Source: Pithys albifrons albifrons
Lineage: Eukaryota > Chordata > Aves > Passeriformes > Thamnophilidae
Assembly (NCBI RefSeq): GCF_047495875.1
Contig: NC_092472.1
Coordinates: 3,356,349 to 3,420,348, forward strand
DNA: 64,000 nucleotides
Reading direction: 5' to 3'
Shown here: positions 47,301-61,802 of the stretch, one piece after another
How the letters are laid out: every line of letters starts with the position of its first letter
How positions within the stretch are numbered: position 1 is the stretch's first letter
Translations under genes and position numbers: made by a program
Notes under the pieces: generated by a model
Database searches by the model: none
What the model was told of the DNA's origin: nothing
The model's input: only the letters and a program-made list of their open reading frames with translations

Positions 47301-50300
47301 TAACTAGTATAAATTGCATTTTTATCATATTTTGCTCCCCCAAACAACAATTTAATCTTTTAATCAGTGTAGAAACCTGCATTCCTCTACACTCAAACAA
47401 CATGGAATTCAAACTGGGGAGCAGAGTGAGGTGTGGCAAGGCTGAAAGATAAGGGAGACTGGGAACAACTGAGCAAGGGAAAAAAGAATAACCCCATAAC
47501 ACATTCACTTAGGGGCTTACTAATAACTAATCAATAACCACTTGAATCCAAATACTGAACTGCTTGCAGAAGATAACAAAAAAGAGAGTAATCTTACTGG
47601 GCTCTCTTACTCCATCTAAATTAATATTTTAGTAGCTTCCCTTGTGAACAGACAGAAGAGAAACCTCTGGCTAGACAAGCTTCCAGGAGCAGACATCCCT
47701 AATAGCCAAAGGGTGAGATTCCCCTGTCAAAATGGAGATGTTCGTGGTGCAGGCTGTCACCTTGGAGCTCATTGTCTGGGCTCTCTTGACAAAGAGACAG
47801 AAATAGGCCTTTCAAGGGTCACCTCACCTCACTCAAAGATAGGACAAATGACTGGAATTTCAGAAGAGTTTATTTCCCTCCACTGGATATGAAAGGAGAC
47901 TCAAAGATTAGATCAGATGCAGATATCTATGCTGCAGACTTCTCAGACTAGATGAGATGATTCCCACTAGATTTTGTAAATCTTGCCCATGCACTTCCCA
48001 TTTGTCCTAAGTAATATAAAATATATAAACACTGGATACAGCATTAAATATTAGGTATTTTATTCCTTCACTACTGAGAATAAAATTCCTTAGTAGACAC
48101 CTTACTATGCTGCAACTAAGTACAACTGTGCTGATTAAGGAAAAGGAGACTCTTGTGATGGAGTATTTAGAGGTCAGATAAACCAGATCAACCCATTTGG
48201 ACTGTCAGATACACAAAATTAACATTTGTTGATACTTATTGTTAATAAACATCAATCTGTAGTCAAATAATTAATTTTTTAAATCTTATTCTAATTTTAC
48301 TGCAAGTGTTCAATACCATGGAAGGGGGGTCATATTAGTCAGGGCCAAGAGCTCCAGTCCCTGATGATCTCAGTCCATGAGATGAAGGTGATCAATTTTG
48401 AGAAGGAGGGATTCTTTCTTCATCCCTCCCCCCCCAAAAAAAAAGAAAAAAAATCAATGTTTCCTCCTTTTACAAGTGTTTCATTTTCTTGACAGCTCCA
48501 AGCCATTCACTTGTGCACTGCAATGTGCTGGGGGTGTTACTTCCCCAGGCTACTACACGTCTTGGCCTGTTTGTTTCTTTGTGCTAGAATTTATGTGTTG
48601 TTTTCTTTTTCTTTTTTAATCTCTTGATAAGCTGCTGCTCTTCCTGCCATCACCACCTCACTGCAAAAACAGTCCTTTCCCAGTTTTTCAGGGTGTGTTT
48701 AATCACCACTGTCTGATCACCAATGATCAATTTATTTCTGGGGCTGTTTCAAAATATGCCCATATTTTCATAGCCTTCACTGCTACCTTATGTTTAAATT
48801 GTGCATATAGCTAAAAACCCCAGTTCAAGCTCAAGTTCACGCATAAATTTCTTGTAGGAAGTTGCTGACACATCTGAAAGAACAGGACTGGAATCTGGCA
48901 CAGTTCACATAAAGCCTGTGACATGTGCCCAGCAATGCCAACATCACTTTTATTAGGACACCAGGTACAAAAATGCTCATACAATTTTTCACAGTTGTGC
49001 AACATAATTGTCCTCATGTTTGAATTCAAAACAAGCTGATATTAATTATATCCTGCTTATGGAGTTTCTGCTTCAAGGGGTACAACAGGCCTCCAGTTTA
49101 GCTACGGATATTTTGAAATCCTCATCTTCTCTAGAAGGAGCTCTCAGTCTCAAGTGCCTCATCCAAATATACAAATACTCATTACTCTAATGAAGAAACT
49201 GTAGCCTTATTTACAATTTACATGACTGCATTCTTCAAGCTGCTCTGTTTGAATTAGTAGTTTATGCTATTTCTTTTTAGAGTGAGTTTTCTATACTTGC
49301 TTTTTAAATGAGCATAAAAAGTCAGTGGTGATTAAACAAAACTATTACAGAAGAGAAGGACACTAACCTGGAAAATCTGCAAACAGCTATCTGTGAATGT
49401 AACAGTCTTCAACAGTATAGTTTCATACTTATGATTTGGAGTAAAATTAGTGATGACAGTTTGCAACACTGGGGACTATGTAAGCAAGGATGACATTTCA
49501 CATGTTTGAAAACAAGGGATTTTCTTTTAGAAAAAGTATTCAAAAATAGTCAGGATTTCTTACCTGGTGTTGTTCAGAAAAAAAGCTCAAAAGGCAGCAT
49601 TCAGACCAGTGTCCAGCTGTGTGAGGTCCCATCTTAGAAATGCCTTCCTAAAAATTTTCACAGTGAGAAAAAACAACTGATTTCTTGAAGAAAATAACTT
49701 ATACATAATAAACACCATAACTAACACCTACTGCTACCTAATACTACTTGAAACTTTTTTTTCTGCCTCAGAGGGCTAGTGCTTTGTTGGTAACCACTCC
49801 CTCTGCTGGATTTATTAGGCAGGCAATGACCAAAAATTGCACTTCTGCACCATTTCTCCAACAGCTGCAGTCCTGATTTCTTGTAATGTTTGATGTGGTC
49901 ATTGCCCACAGCAGACACATGCAAAGAACAGACAGTTTGCCATTAGTATTGCTTGGATGGAAAGGAAATGGAACCTGTTAATGCCTCAAGTCTTCCATGA
50001 GCCTTTTCTTACCCAAATCCATAGTGAGCCATGATGGTCCTATATTAGCAGAAAATAAATGTGATATGATCACAGTGACCCTGCTGGATGTATTTGAAGA
50101 AGAAGCCCATCTACATGACTGTAGCAGAAAATGTCTTGTACTGACTGAGGAAAGCAGTGTGTGTAATAATGTAATTTTCCCAAAACATGCCAGCAAAGAC
50201 AAACTTGCCCCCAGCTTTTATCGTGGCATGTTACATTTCGTTACTGGTAAAAATTAGAGGTTGATGAAAGACCTTGTGCCATTTGCCCACTGCATGATCA

Positions 50301-51357
50301 AGTTCCTATATTATTTCTGTTATTTCATGCTTGTCCTTGTCACACAGAAGACAATCTTGACAGTGTGTGTCCACTTTGAAGGGGTTGTCCTAAGTTGCCA
50401 GTCAGCCAGAGAAATGTGAGCTGCCACATCTCAAAGAGCTGAAAAATGGTGAAATGAAACATTCACAGTTTAAAAATCAATGTATGTAACTCTTTCATTT
50501 CACTTCACATTTACAGAAAAGCTCCTATATCTACAACTCCCTCCCACATCATTCATGTGTTAAAATCTCCAGTTCTTCTCTAATAATTTTTGACATTTTC
50601 TCTGAGACAATTTTCTGAGATTAGGACAATCAGGGCTCTAGAGAAAAAAGGAAAAGTGTGTCATGTATGTAATTTCACATTAAAGGAAACAGTTCAGAAG
50701 AACTGTACTGATTTTGTGAGCCACTGAAAATGAAAACACTGCAAAATTTCTAGTCTTTTGCACCAGGGGACTGTGGAATGAGATACTTGAAAGTAGGATT
50801 TAGGACTCAGTTTGCAGCAGCATGTACAGGGCCTTGACAATTAGATTTGTGACATTTCCCTGTCTTCCACTGAATTACATTTGGCAGAGGCATTATATTG
50901 AATATCACACTTCACTGTGGCCTGAGTAAAAGATTTCATCAGAGTCCAAGCTTTGGTACACACCACTGTCAATGTAAGGGTAACTATGAGATAAGAAACA
51001 GGCCCCAAGAAGCTGCAAGAACTTGATCCTACAGAGCCTTGAAGAGAATGAGAAATTGCTAGGTAAGTATCTGCCAAAAATGACTGTAAGAAATGAGAAC
51101 TTTTCCAGATCAGTCCCTTATGTGCTGTGTCTGAATTTTAACCAGCAATTTTATTGAAAGTATCTAAATACTTTTTATCAGTGTTGGCTCCATAGGCTTC
51201 ACCTGAAATGTCTGTCCTGCTTTGTTAAGTATAAAATAAATCTCTGCTGTGATGACAGTCAAAACAGATAAAACAGTACAAAGTGAGCATCTGTTTCCAT
51301 GCATTTATATTTTTTGCATGTGTAAGAGAACCTGGAGCTGATGGCAGGTGACACAGG
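44321..51357. other. Long gene-free AT-rich stretch
   Basis: Seven kilobases without a recognisable gene or transposon. Short C-rich and A-rich runs occur near 48425-48452. An RE1-like split motif at 44561-44586 is noted but weak. Confidence 0.35.
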
Positions 51358-51784
51358 TATGTGAGATAGGTGAGGAAAGGCTGAGAAAGTTGGGGCTCTT
51401 CAGCCCAGAGAAGAGAAGGTTCTGTGGAGACCTCACAGCATCTTCCAGTGTCTGAAGAGGCCTACAAGGCAGCCAGTGAGGGAATGTTCATCAGGAATTG
51501 TAGTGACAGGACAAGAAGTAATGGCTTCAAACTGAAAATGGAAAATTTAGTTTAGATATATGGAAAAATTCCTTGCTGAGAGGGGGTTGAGGCCCCAGCA
51601 CAGGCTGCCCAGGGAAACTCTGGCTATCCCATCCCTGGAATTGTTTAAGGCCAGGCTGGACAGGGCTTGGAGCAACCTGTTCCAATGGAAAGTGTCCCTG
51701 CCCATGGCAGGGGGATTGGACTAAATAGTCATAAAAAATCCCTTCCAACCCCAACTGCTCTGTGATTCTGTTCTATGATTCTAT
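51358..51784 (+). mobile_element. CR1 LINE 3' fragment
   Basis: Sense-strand CR1 from GTTGGGGCTCTTCAGCCC through GGCTGGACAGGGCTTGGAGC to terminal GATTCTGTTCTATGATTCTAT. Confidence 0.9.
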
Positions 51785-52098
51785 ATCTTCATTAAAGAAC
51801 AATTCAAGAATTGGATCAGGTCCCTTCAGTGACTGATTATTTTAACACCTCTTGAAACTCTGGAGAGAAACCATTGTAAGAGGCCAAATGGCAAGAGTTA
51901 GAAAATTAGAGGACAAAGGTCCTGAAATTTGTGCCAGGAAAAAATAAGAAAATGCTGCTATGGTGTGGTTTTATGAAAAACAGATCTTGTCAAAGTGTAA
52001 TACAATTTTTTAATGGATCATTGGTCTGATTTGTAACAAAAAACAAATAGAATTGGGTGCCTTAGTTTTACATAACTGTGATGATATACAACGAAGCT

Positions 52099-52160
52099 GT
52101 AATCATAGATTTATCAAATATCCTGAGTTGGGGAGGGACCCACAAGGATCACCAAGTAAT
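52099..52160 (-). mobile_element. CR1 LINE terminal scrap
   Basis: Antisense CR1 3' end with AATATCCTGAGTTGGGGAGG and ACCCACAAGGATCACCAAGT, about 60 bp. Confidence 0.65.
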
Positions 52161-55100
52161 GTGGCTACAAAATATCTTACAACAGATAGAATGTGGTCGG
52201 TGCGAATCTTTCTCTGGAATCTTCTCTGTATCTCCAGGGGATTTCTTATTGACCAAATGTTGCTAAATTAGTAGTGTAGAAGTAGAAACAAAATTATTTA
52301 AGGAAAAACATGCAGATGGCACATACTATCAGAAATGAGACACTTAGGTTGATTATATATACTAACCTGAACTGGTTTGGAAGCTGGAGAGTGACTAAGA
52401 CTCAGTTACTTTATGACATCCAGAGGCATTATCTTATATGATCAAGAATGTAGGTCATGTGTCTGACTAGAGAAATCATATCCATAACAGCCATGTATTG
52501 AAAAGGGCTTTGGACTAGTCACTGAACAAGTCCATTGTGAGCTTATGCTCAGTGTGTCAGCTGGATCCAGGATTGTCCCTGGATGTGTAAGTGTTGCCAG
52601 GGAAGGATTGGGACAGTGATTGGTGGAGGTTAGGGATGTCTGACTTCCTGATCTGTATTAGACATTGGCCACTCAAATTTACAAATGATTAAAAATTCAT
52701 GAGCCATTAGTGGTTCTTTACAGAATTTTAATCAGTTTTCTGGAACAGAAATTGGGGTAGGTGAGTTGGTAGGAGAGCAGAAGAGAAGGTGACATGATAG
52801 GTTTAGACAGGAAGTGTTTGGACAGTCAATTAATTTAAAATGTGTCTGGACATGGGCAGAAATCCAGTCTTGCTGAACTTCCCCAGTTCTGCCCTCTAGG
52901 GTAACTGGACCAGGGCAGGAGAAGGAAATGCATAACAAATGCAGCAAGATGTACTCTTCTCCATGTATTTAAAAAAGGACACAGGACTTGTGGCTAAACT
53001 AACTCACCAAAGCAGAGGAACCTGACCTCACACAACTGCAGAGACATGAAGAAGCTTGGAATCTTTCAGGATGGACTCAAATAAACCATTATTTGCTCTC
53101 TGGGTGGGTGAGTATCAGGTCATTTGTCCCATTTGCCACCATAATCCTGCCATTGATTGGCAGTATGTATGGATTTCGCAGCCAGCCCCGTGCCTTTACA
53201 CAGAGCAGGTACCAGCAGCCCAAAGCCCACTGGCACCTACAGCCAACAATATAGACATATAGGGTGCAGCATACACATGTCCTTACACAGTGAGGTCAGG
53301 GAGCATGGACAATGCCTCTGGAGTTGAAGAGCTTTTAGCATGAACCTCTGTGCTGGGGAAGGACAAGACTTTGCATAACATAAATTCCATAGTCTACCCC
53401 GTGGGATGTGCAGCCATCACATCACATTGCACAGAGTAACATCTGCACACACCTCTACCTGCAGTTTGCCTGTGACCTATTTATAACTTCACACAGCTGC
53501 ACAGTTCTGGCAGACACGGTGGCAGCAGAGCTTCACCACAAAACTCGCTTGCTGTAGGGGTTTTACTCTGGAAGTTAATCAATGCAGAACTAACTACACC
53601 ATCAATATTGATCAGGCTGTGAAGGCTTTGGCATTATAGCACTGCAATATCCTGGTACTTCCAGGCTGCTTTACATTAGCCTGTGTGCATATTAATGACT
53701 GAACCTACATGGCTTGACAGGTTCACAGGGGGAGTCCAGCAGTGCGCAATAAGGGTCTAAGCAAAGATACCTCAAAGTAATTTTAATTTTTTCTTAGATT
53801 CAAAAAAACCGGAGCAATATAACTCACAGGTCAGCAGTTCCTGCCATGAGCCCAACAGCATATTTGGCAGCTTTAAAGATAAGGGCTGTCCATTTGTGAA
53901 AACTTGCTTGACCCAAGGGGCCATTAGTGAGATCTATAAGCAGAGTAGCCCCTCCCTCTGACTGAAAGTAAGTGCATTTTGTGCCCTGGGTTGACCTGTC
54001 ACACTGAATCTCTGGTATCTTCTAATGCTGTGAAAGAATTCACTCACATAACACTCTCAACACTTTCTGGCTAATAAATGTTTCTTTGCTTGTGCTGCTG
54101 GTCAGATTCTGACCCAGTTTGGCCAGCTGAGACCTACCATTGTGTGTGTGAAGGGAAACAGAGGTAAAAACAAAACTAGTTTCACCTTTTTGTGTCATTT
54201 GCTCCCTGAGAACAGAGGGAAATATTCATGCCTGCCATTTTCAGTGCAGTCACCCTTCAGGGTAAGATGCAGCTCATCTTCAGGATTACATTTATATTGT
54301 GACTGCAGTGAAGTAGATTAACAAGAGATTGTTACATGTGGCTTTGGAAAGATCAAGGTAGCTTTTGTGATGCTTGGTGGCAGCTTAAATTCCTACAAAG
54401 AACCTTCTGAGTCTACAAGTAGCTGGACTAACACAATTTACACACCCTTGGGGGTAGGCAGATCCTCTTTATTGTGTAAACACCCATCAGGAGCTTTGTG
54501 GATCATTTCCTCAAATGTCAGTACGTAAATGTTGTCTAATCCCCTTTTAAGCATCTAAGAAGACAAGCAGATTTTAGGCTAGATTTTTTCATTATTTTAG
54601 GCTTGTCTGTTATCTAAGATGCACCTCAGGTAATTTCCACACTGAAGGTAGAGAGGTGAAAGCAAGTTCAGCAAAGTTAAGCCCCTTCATCCTGTCACCA
54701 TGTGACCCTGGTGATGGATGTACCTACTCACAGTCGGGGTTCGCAGCGTCTGGGAAGACCCAGGTTGGCAAAGCTGCTCTAGGCAGGTCCTGAGCCTCTT
54801 GTGCCAGCCCATGGAATGAGGCCCAGGATCTTCACTGAGCCAAAGGCTGTTTGCACCACAGGTGATGAAGAGGAAGGTAGACACTAGTCATTAAAGGCTT
54901 TGACAGTGTAGGTCATTTGGGAGTAGGATTGGGGATGTCTGAAAGGCCTTAAGTCCTAGTGTACAGAATTGATTTGATTTGTAATTGCTTAGCACACCAT
55001 TTCACATCTGGGAGACTTCAGGTAAGGTTGTTTAAACACCTACAGAAGGAAGTTCTTTAGGATAAGGAGTGATTCATGCCTTCCTGGAGAAGGGCTCTGA

Positions 55101-56408
55101 TACACTGGAGTCTCAGTTAGGACAGAGGATTGCATCTATACACAGTTTTAGTCCAGCTTCCCTCAGAACCACACACATTCTTTCCACTGAGGCTGCACTG
55201 AATGAAACTGTAGTCACAGAAAAGCTGAAGCATTTATATAACAGGAAAACTATTGCAGAATTAAAAGTCTAGAATGGATGTGATTGATGTGTTTTAACAA
55301 TTAGTATGTCTTGTCAGGTTTCTTGTGTGGCGCCATTCCTGTAATTAATGGGCAAGGACTTTCTAATTCTCCTCAGTGCAGATGAAGTGGTGCCAACACA
55401 CTTGAACTGTCCATAAAATATCACCAAAGAATCTGGAACAGGGCTCCAAGAGCCAGCTCTAATATTATCCCATCTCAGTGTTGAAGCCTAAAATCATGGA
55501 ATGTCCCAGCACTGATGTCTTACGCACTGCTGAGCCCACAGGGAGCCCTTCAGGGTCTCACATTTGGTGAGACATTCAGTTCTGACTCCTGCTGGGGGGG
55601 CACATTGATGACCTGGTCAGGTTTCACCTAACACTAAGCCCTGTAGGCGTGCCCAACACCTCATTTATGTGCCTCATTGCCATGGAAGGCCTATAGGATA
55701 ATGTTTTTTACCTGACAGCATAAATGGGGTTACCTCTTCATGACATGTCCCACTTCTCATTTGTATCCCCATCATAAGGAAGGAACAAGGTTGGTGAGGA
55801 GTAGGAGTGAAACAGATTTAGGGCTGCTCTGTCTGATATGAAGACCAGCTTAATACCTCCAATTCTTTGTCAGTGCTCTGGTTTTAAAATCTAGTTTTAA
55901 AGCCTAGCATGTTTGTTTTATAATATGCTCCAGACATCAGGTTTTAACTGTGGATGAGTCACTTGCTGTCTTTTTGCAGACAACAGTGACGTAGCTCTGG
56001 GCACCACTGGCAGGCAAACATTCTTAGTATTTTCAAGCTGTGTGGCTTCTGAGAGATGTTTACTTCCCTATATCCCTGTCATCTTTTGATGTTAATACCT
56101 GTGTCACAGTGATTGCATGGAGGCAATGCCAGGATATGAAAGGGAATCCATGGTGCAGTGTAAGATATACTCTTCTCATCGAGTGAGAGAGACAATTCTG
56201 TGGTACTTCATGCTGAAGGATTAATTCTTTAGTTCTCAAAGCCAGACAAAGGCACCTGAACTACAAATATTCTAGGAGCAGGTGTCTAATACTACCAGAG
56301 TAGAATCACTTGGAAAAATTAGATATGCATAATACCTAAGGAGCATCACCACTGACAGTAGCTGTTGCAGTATTCTGTACAACATAAACAGGTCAAAGAT
56401 TTATATAT
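52161..56408. other. Gene-free stretch
   Basis: No gene, RNA or clear repeat recognised. Slightly more GC than neighbouring spacers in parts, without an island. Confidence 0.3.
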
Positions 56409-57005
56409 ATAGAATCACAGAATCATAGAATGATTTGGGTTGGAACGAACCTTAAAGACCATCTTCTTCCAACCCCCTGCCATGGGGAGGGACACCTACT
56501 AGCCCAGGTTGCTCCAAGCCCTGTCCAATCTGGCCTTGGACACTTCCAGGGATGGGGCAGCCACAGCTTTGCTGGGCAACCTGTGCCAGGGCCTCACCAC
56601 TCTGTGCTCAAGCAAAGATTTTCTTTCTAATATCTAATCTAAACCTACTCTCTTTCAGTTTGAAGCCATTCCCCCTTGTAAATAATCTCTCTCCACCTTT
56701 CTTGTAGGTTCCCTTCAGTCACTCGAAAGCCACATTTAGATCACCCCAAAGCTTCTCCAGGCTGAACAATTCCAATTCTCTCAGCCTTTCCTCACAGCAG
56801 AGCTGTTCAATCCCTCTGATCATCTTGGTGCCTCCTCTGGACTCGCTCCAGCAGCTCCATGTCCTTCCTGTGCTGGGCCGCCAGGCCTGGAGGCAGCTCT
56901 GCAGGTGGGGTCTCACCTGAGCAGGGCAGGGGGACAGAATCCCCTCCTTTGGCCTGATGGTCATCCTGCTTTGGATACAGCCCCGATACAGGTTGGCTTT
57001 CTATA
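56409..57005 (-). mobile_element. CR1 LINE 3' fragment
   Basis: It begins with inverted terminal repeats (GAATCACAGAATCATAGAAT) and continues antisense through GCCATGGGGAGGGACACC and GCCTCCTCTGGACTCGCTCC. About 600 bp, 5'-truncated. Confidence 0.92.
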
Positions 57006-59466
57006 GTAATGCTTGTGCACACACTTGCAAAATGCAGAGCAGTGTCACAGGATCCTCTAGGGAGGAATGGAGGCCACAGAGAGGAGACAGAACCCAGGAG
57101 AGTAGAGAGTGCAGCATCCCCATACAAAGAGCTAATGGAAAAAGAATGCATATGCTATCAATATTGATTTCATACTATTCTGGTTTAACCTGCACAAGGT
57201 CAATAAAATGTGATAAAATATTTATTTTGTTAAAGCTATGCTATTGCATTCTCTGTCTGTTCAGCTTTATTGTGGCCAAGCAGCCACTCAGGCAAGTGTG
57301 AGCATCATGAAGATTCTGAGGCATTCCAGAATGAAGCTCTTCATAACCACAAGTTATTATTGCAGTGTTTGGAGTCCTCAGCCCATCCTATGCTTGCCAG
57401 GGTATGAATTTGCTGCGTGCATGTTAAATTGTGTGTGATATGAAAATATTGATCAGCTGTTCACTCATTTCTCCTTCAGAGATGTGAGGGGACGTACCAA
57501 AGGACTTCAGTGTACATTTACTCACCAAAGTCCAACTTTTGACCAAAGTGATTCTCCTGCATATTTAGAGGACCCTGGACAGAACTCTGGGCACTCTCTT
57601 AAAAAAGTCTCTGTCAAGGCACAGTCAGGAGTTTCCAAACAGTCACATAACAGCAACACTGAAGAACATGCTCATTCTTTAGGACTCAAATGAGGAAAAT
57701 GGCTCAGCTCCATCCTCAATACCTGTCCTACCTGAGATACACAAAACTGCTGCTTGGGGAGAATTGGATAAGGAAGAAAAATTGTACATAGTTTATTTTA
57801 CCCAGTTGTTTACACAAGCAGTTGTTGAAACACATCAAATGAGTGAAGAAGAAGGGGAAATAAAGTTGATCCTAAAACACACCAAAGCTGCCAGCAATTA
57901 ATTCTCTAATGGATTTTCATATATGAAATTTGGAAAATGCATTTTGGGTTATGCATTCTTCCCCTTATGTAAGATGATTGGAAAACTTTAATTGGAACCC
58001 CTCCTACGATGTGCAATGATCCAAGTACTAAGCGGAAAGAAAACTGCACAAGACTAAGCCTTAGAAGCCCAATGTAAAATGAGATTTCTTTTTAATAATA
58101 GGATGTAATTAATATACAACATAACTCAGGTTTATTGTTATAAAAGCCCAATAGTTTTGACCACTGAACTTGTATGCATAGAAACCAGACTTCCAAAGAC
58201 AATATGCTCACAGAAGGTTTATGTGGATTCTGAGAGAAATTAACTGTTGAAGCAGTAAAAAGCCCCACACTTGTCATTTGCTTGTTAAAAAACTCTGCAG
58301 TGTATTTTGTCTTACTCATTTCATTGTCAGCAGTAGGATAAAAGAAACTTTTGTTTCTTAATTTGTGCAGTTCTTGGCCACCCCTGGTTCTTGATTCCCA
58401 TTTCTGTGTGGTGTTTAAACAGTAACCCCTAAAACTGTGGTAGAACGTGCAAATTTCACCCTCACCCATGACTGGTCCTCCAAATACACTTCATGCCAAG
58501 GGTTTATCCAGGATCAAGGATGTCAATGGTATAATTTGCATATTAGTTATGAAATAGCCAAATTTCACTGCAGACAAATCAGCATTCCAGTTTTACTAGA
58601 GGGTTCAAATACAGAAAAATCTTTTAAAAATCTGGTGAGGTGCCCGATTCAGTCTTCTGAAAACTGAATGAATATGTGGAATGTGTATCCTACTAGTGCA
58701 ACCCAGCCTCTTTGTAAACAATTCCAGCAAGAGCCTCTCCTCTCCTCTGAGAGTTTTTTTCTCTGCTTTATCAGCTCTCCATACTGGAATTATTATCTTC
58801 AGATATTCTGCTCTGTCTTCCAAGGCATATGGTCCCCCTGCAGTAAGAATCTGTATGAAAGGCAGCATTGGCAAATGTAGTTTTGTGTTCAAACCAGCAA
58901 ACTGGAGACATACAGCAGCTCTTGGTTCATTCTGACAGATGCAAGCCTTGGAAAGCCTGCTCTGTGTGACCACTGATGAAAAATGAATGAACCAGATTGG
59001 CTCGCATAGGGGAAAATGCAAGCACTCAGAAGAAGAGTAAATATTCAATTAAAATTTAAAATAATCAAATCTTAAAAGTTCCTGTAAGAATTAAATCTTT
59101 GTGCTGGATTTTTGACAGAGGCATTGAGGGAACCACTTTATGATGAGTATAAAACAACTGTCTCCTTCTGTGTGTTCAAGTCAAAACTGTAACTCCAGTT
59201 GATGAACGTTTTGGGAGCTGTTGGATTAGTCACCAAATGAAAAAATACCAAAGTGCATCTAAATGTACTTGCATAGCACATTTGCATAAGAGAGCAGTTT
59301 CCTCCCCAAAGCTGTTTTCCTCTAATCTAGCCTTTAAAAGTGAATCAAGGATTCTCCTTCTCATGTAGCACCTTTTTATTGTCAGTAAAACAAGACTGGT
59401 AAAAAACAAAACTCTAAATAGACCACATGAGGCCATTGGTCGTTCATGCTTTGAGACATGAATTCT
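57006..59466. other. Gene-free stretch downstream of PCDHA
   Basis: No convincing gene. A 147-codon minus-strand ORF at 58605-59048 has no recognisable domain. Confidence 0.3.
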
Positions 59467-61491
59467 TTTATTTGAGCTTTTCTGTGATGTTTTAAGACTT
59501 GCTGCAGGTTCTTAAAAATGAGTGGGAATTGTTCTATTCTGAACTGTCAGCAGTTTGGAAACTTAAAACATCCAGGACATGTCTCAAGAAATCCAGTTGT
59601 TCTTTGATCCTAGATTAAAGGGCCTGTTAGAAATTTCAGAGCTATGTAGTTTCTTACACAGTTCCAATTAACACGACACTTGAGCTTTATTCTGTGAATG
59701 TACAATAATGTAGAAAACTCCTTGGAATTCCCTCATCGGTTATATTCTGTTTAAAAGTACATGTATTGGTTTTATATCAACATCCTGAGCCACATTCAAT
59801 ACTCCATTTACACCCTTAGGTTTAATTCACAGATTCTTACCAATAAATCCCAACATGCATGCATGGCTTGGTTTAAGAAAGATATTTTACTTGTGTTTCA
59901 TACACAAAAGAACTGATAATCAACAGTGGCTTAAAAAAATTAACACTACTGCACTTTTTCACAAGTGTACAAAAAAGAAATAATGAATTTACATTCAACA
60001 GTAAAGCTTAAAGTCCACTCTAATAATAGTTGCATTGACATTCACATACACAAGCACAGAATAAATATTTCAGGATTCTTATAAGAGCATACAGCATACA
60101 TACAGTACTTGAATTTTACATAGGGAGTGTTAGTAGGGTCATAAATTCATAATCTCATAGAAAAGTTGAACTAAAATCAGAAAAGGGGTTGTGTGGGAGG
60201 TAACACCAAGGTACTGCACAGAGCTAGCAGGTTAATAAATCCATTTGTGTGAGGAGTTTGCTTCTGCTTCTTCATATTAGGACAGTTTGTTTGCAAAGGT
60301 GTATTCAAAGTGCAGATTAATGCAAAAAAAAGGAGAAGATATTCTTGTATTTATGAATACATGCAAGAGGCAGCCCCCGAGTCACCCTACAGAATAAAGC
60401 TGTTATTGGCAAGTGGCCGATATAATACAGATGTTTCAGGCAATTTTTCTAAAGCACTTTAATAGCAGCAATTGTAATTTATAATGGCTCTAGATTGACT
60501 TCTGTTTGGGTTAAAGGGCATCATATTTCTTTAACATTTACAGCTATATTTCTTTATAAATAAATATCTTAAATAACAAATAGCATAGTTAGCGTTTCTT
60601 TTTTCTCTCTTTTGCATAAGTGTCGTGGAAAAACTCTGACCTTTTCAGAGACATAATGTGCAAAATAACGTTAGAGTGGAAATAGGGACACAGAGCATCA
60701 CAGTTACATTCCTGGGATGTCAGCCCAGCCCTTCCTACACTCTGAGGGCTGGTCTTGCCAGGGTAATGCAGGGCTTTAAGGGACAATTTTCCCAATGGCT
60801 TGCTTGGTAAATAGATACAATTTATGGTATCTTAAAGAGCTGTAAATGTGAGGTTTCATTTGAAGCAGTGTGTACAATACGTCATGTTTAGGACTCAGTA
60901 TTTCCACACAGTGACTTCTCAAGATTTGACAAGTCTGCTCATCTCCTTTAAGATATTTTCTCCCCAGCCTGAACATCTTTGAACACTTGTGTTCATTAGG
61001 TGTTTCCTCTGTTGCATATTTACCAGCTCTTCTTGCATTTTATAATCTGATCTCATATGACCTAGCTGACATCTGCACACAAATATTTCCAATCAGATAG
61101 AGGGTGCACAACATTAAAACTTTTAAACCTGTCCTGTAAGTGTCATCAAGACAGGAGCACAGGAACCACAGTGCAGAGTCCAACCTCTCACTGGCTGTAC
61201 TGTGAAGATTCTCCTTTTCGGCGTAGGAGAAAGGAAACTTGTGTCTGCTTTTTAGATTCTGAAAACAAGCCAGAGTGGAGAAAAAGAGTTAACACCAGAC
61301 TTAATAAAGCTTTTAAGAAGACAAAACCTGTTAAGCAATTTAGACAGACACCGTGAATTTCCTTCTGATTTTCTCAAGTCTGTACATACAGGAAATTTTT
61401 TAACAGTAGGAAGAAGTTGGGAGTTGCTACATAGGAGAAATCTGCCATTATTACAAAAACTGGCTAAGTGGGTTCTTTCAGTATAACCCCC
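59467..61491 (-). other. Probable PCDHA 3' untranslated region
   Basis: AT-rich, repeat-free sequence follows the alpha stop codon. The first AATAAA signals on the coding strand are at 59686-59691 and 59467-59472, about 1.8 and 2.0 kb after the stop, comparable with the roughly 2-kb alpha 3' UTR of mammals. The end point is inferred from these signals only. Short ORFs inside it look like chance. Confidence 0.45.
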
Positions 61492-61802
61492 TCACTGGTC
61501 ACTGTTCTCAGTGGTGCTGTTGCCCTTTTCTTTTTTCTCCTGAGTCTTGTTTCCCTTCTTCTTTTTCTTCTTTTTCTTGGTCTCTTCCTTCTTGCCAAAG
61601 GTTATGAAGTCACTTTTGTCAATTTGGCTGTTTGGTGGCTCCTGCCGGATGGAGATGATTGCAGGAGATCCCGGGATAATGAATTTGTCTGGCAACTCAC
61701 CAGGACCACCTTGTTTGGAATTGCCCGGTCCAAATTTAAAGGTCCAGCTGTTGCTGTTCACACCAGCTCCCACTGGGGGGGACACCTCTCCCGCCTCAGG
61801 TT
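61492..61802 (-). CDS. PCDHA: Protocadherin-alpha constant exon 3 (C-terminal coding exon)
   Basis: This is the last coding exon shared by all alpha-protocadherin transcripts. It encodes the end of the common cytoplasmic domain, from [10 protein letters not shown] through [19 protein letters not shown] and a lysine run ([14 protein letters not shown]) to the C-terminus ENSDQ and stop. It matches the well-known, strongly conserved alpha constant region. A pyrimidine-rich tract and CAG acceptor precede base 61802, and the first codon is split (one base supplied by constant exon 2), so the exon enters in phase 1. The peptide FITFGK fits the WIRS consensus for WAVE-complex binding, a documented property of alpha-protocadherin tails. 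The lysine-rich end is a plausible membrane-lipid contact. Constant exons 1 and 2 were not found between here and the right edge, so they and all variable exons lie further right. This places the alpha cluster upstream of genes D-A in transcription order, as in mammals. Confidence 0.96.

Noticed and set aside
58605..59048. 147-codon minus-strand ORF
   Set aside because: No recognisable domain, in AT-rich spacer downstream of the alpha 3' UTR. Length is compatible with chance.
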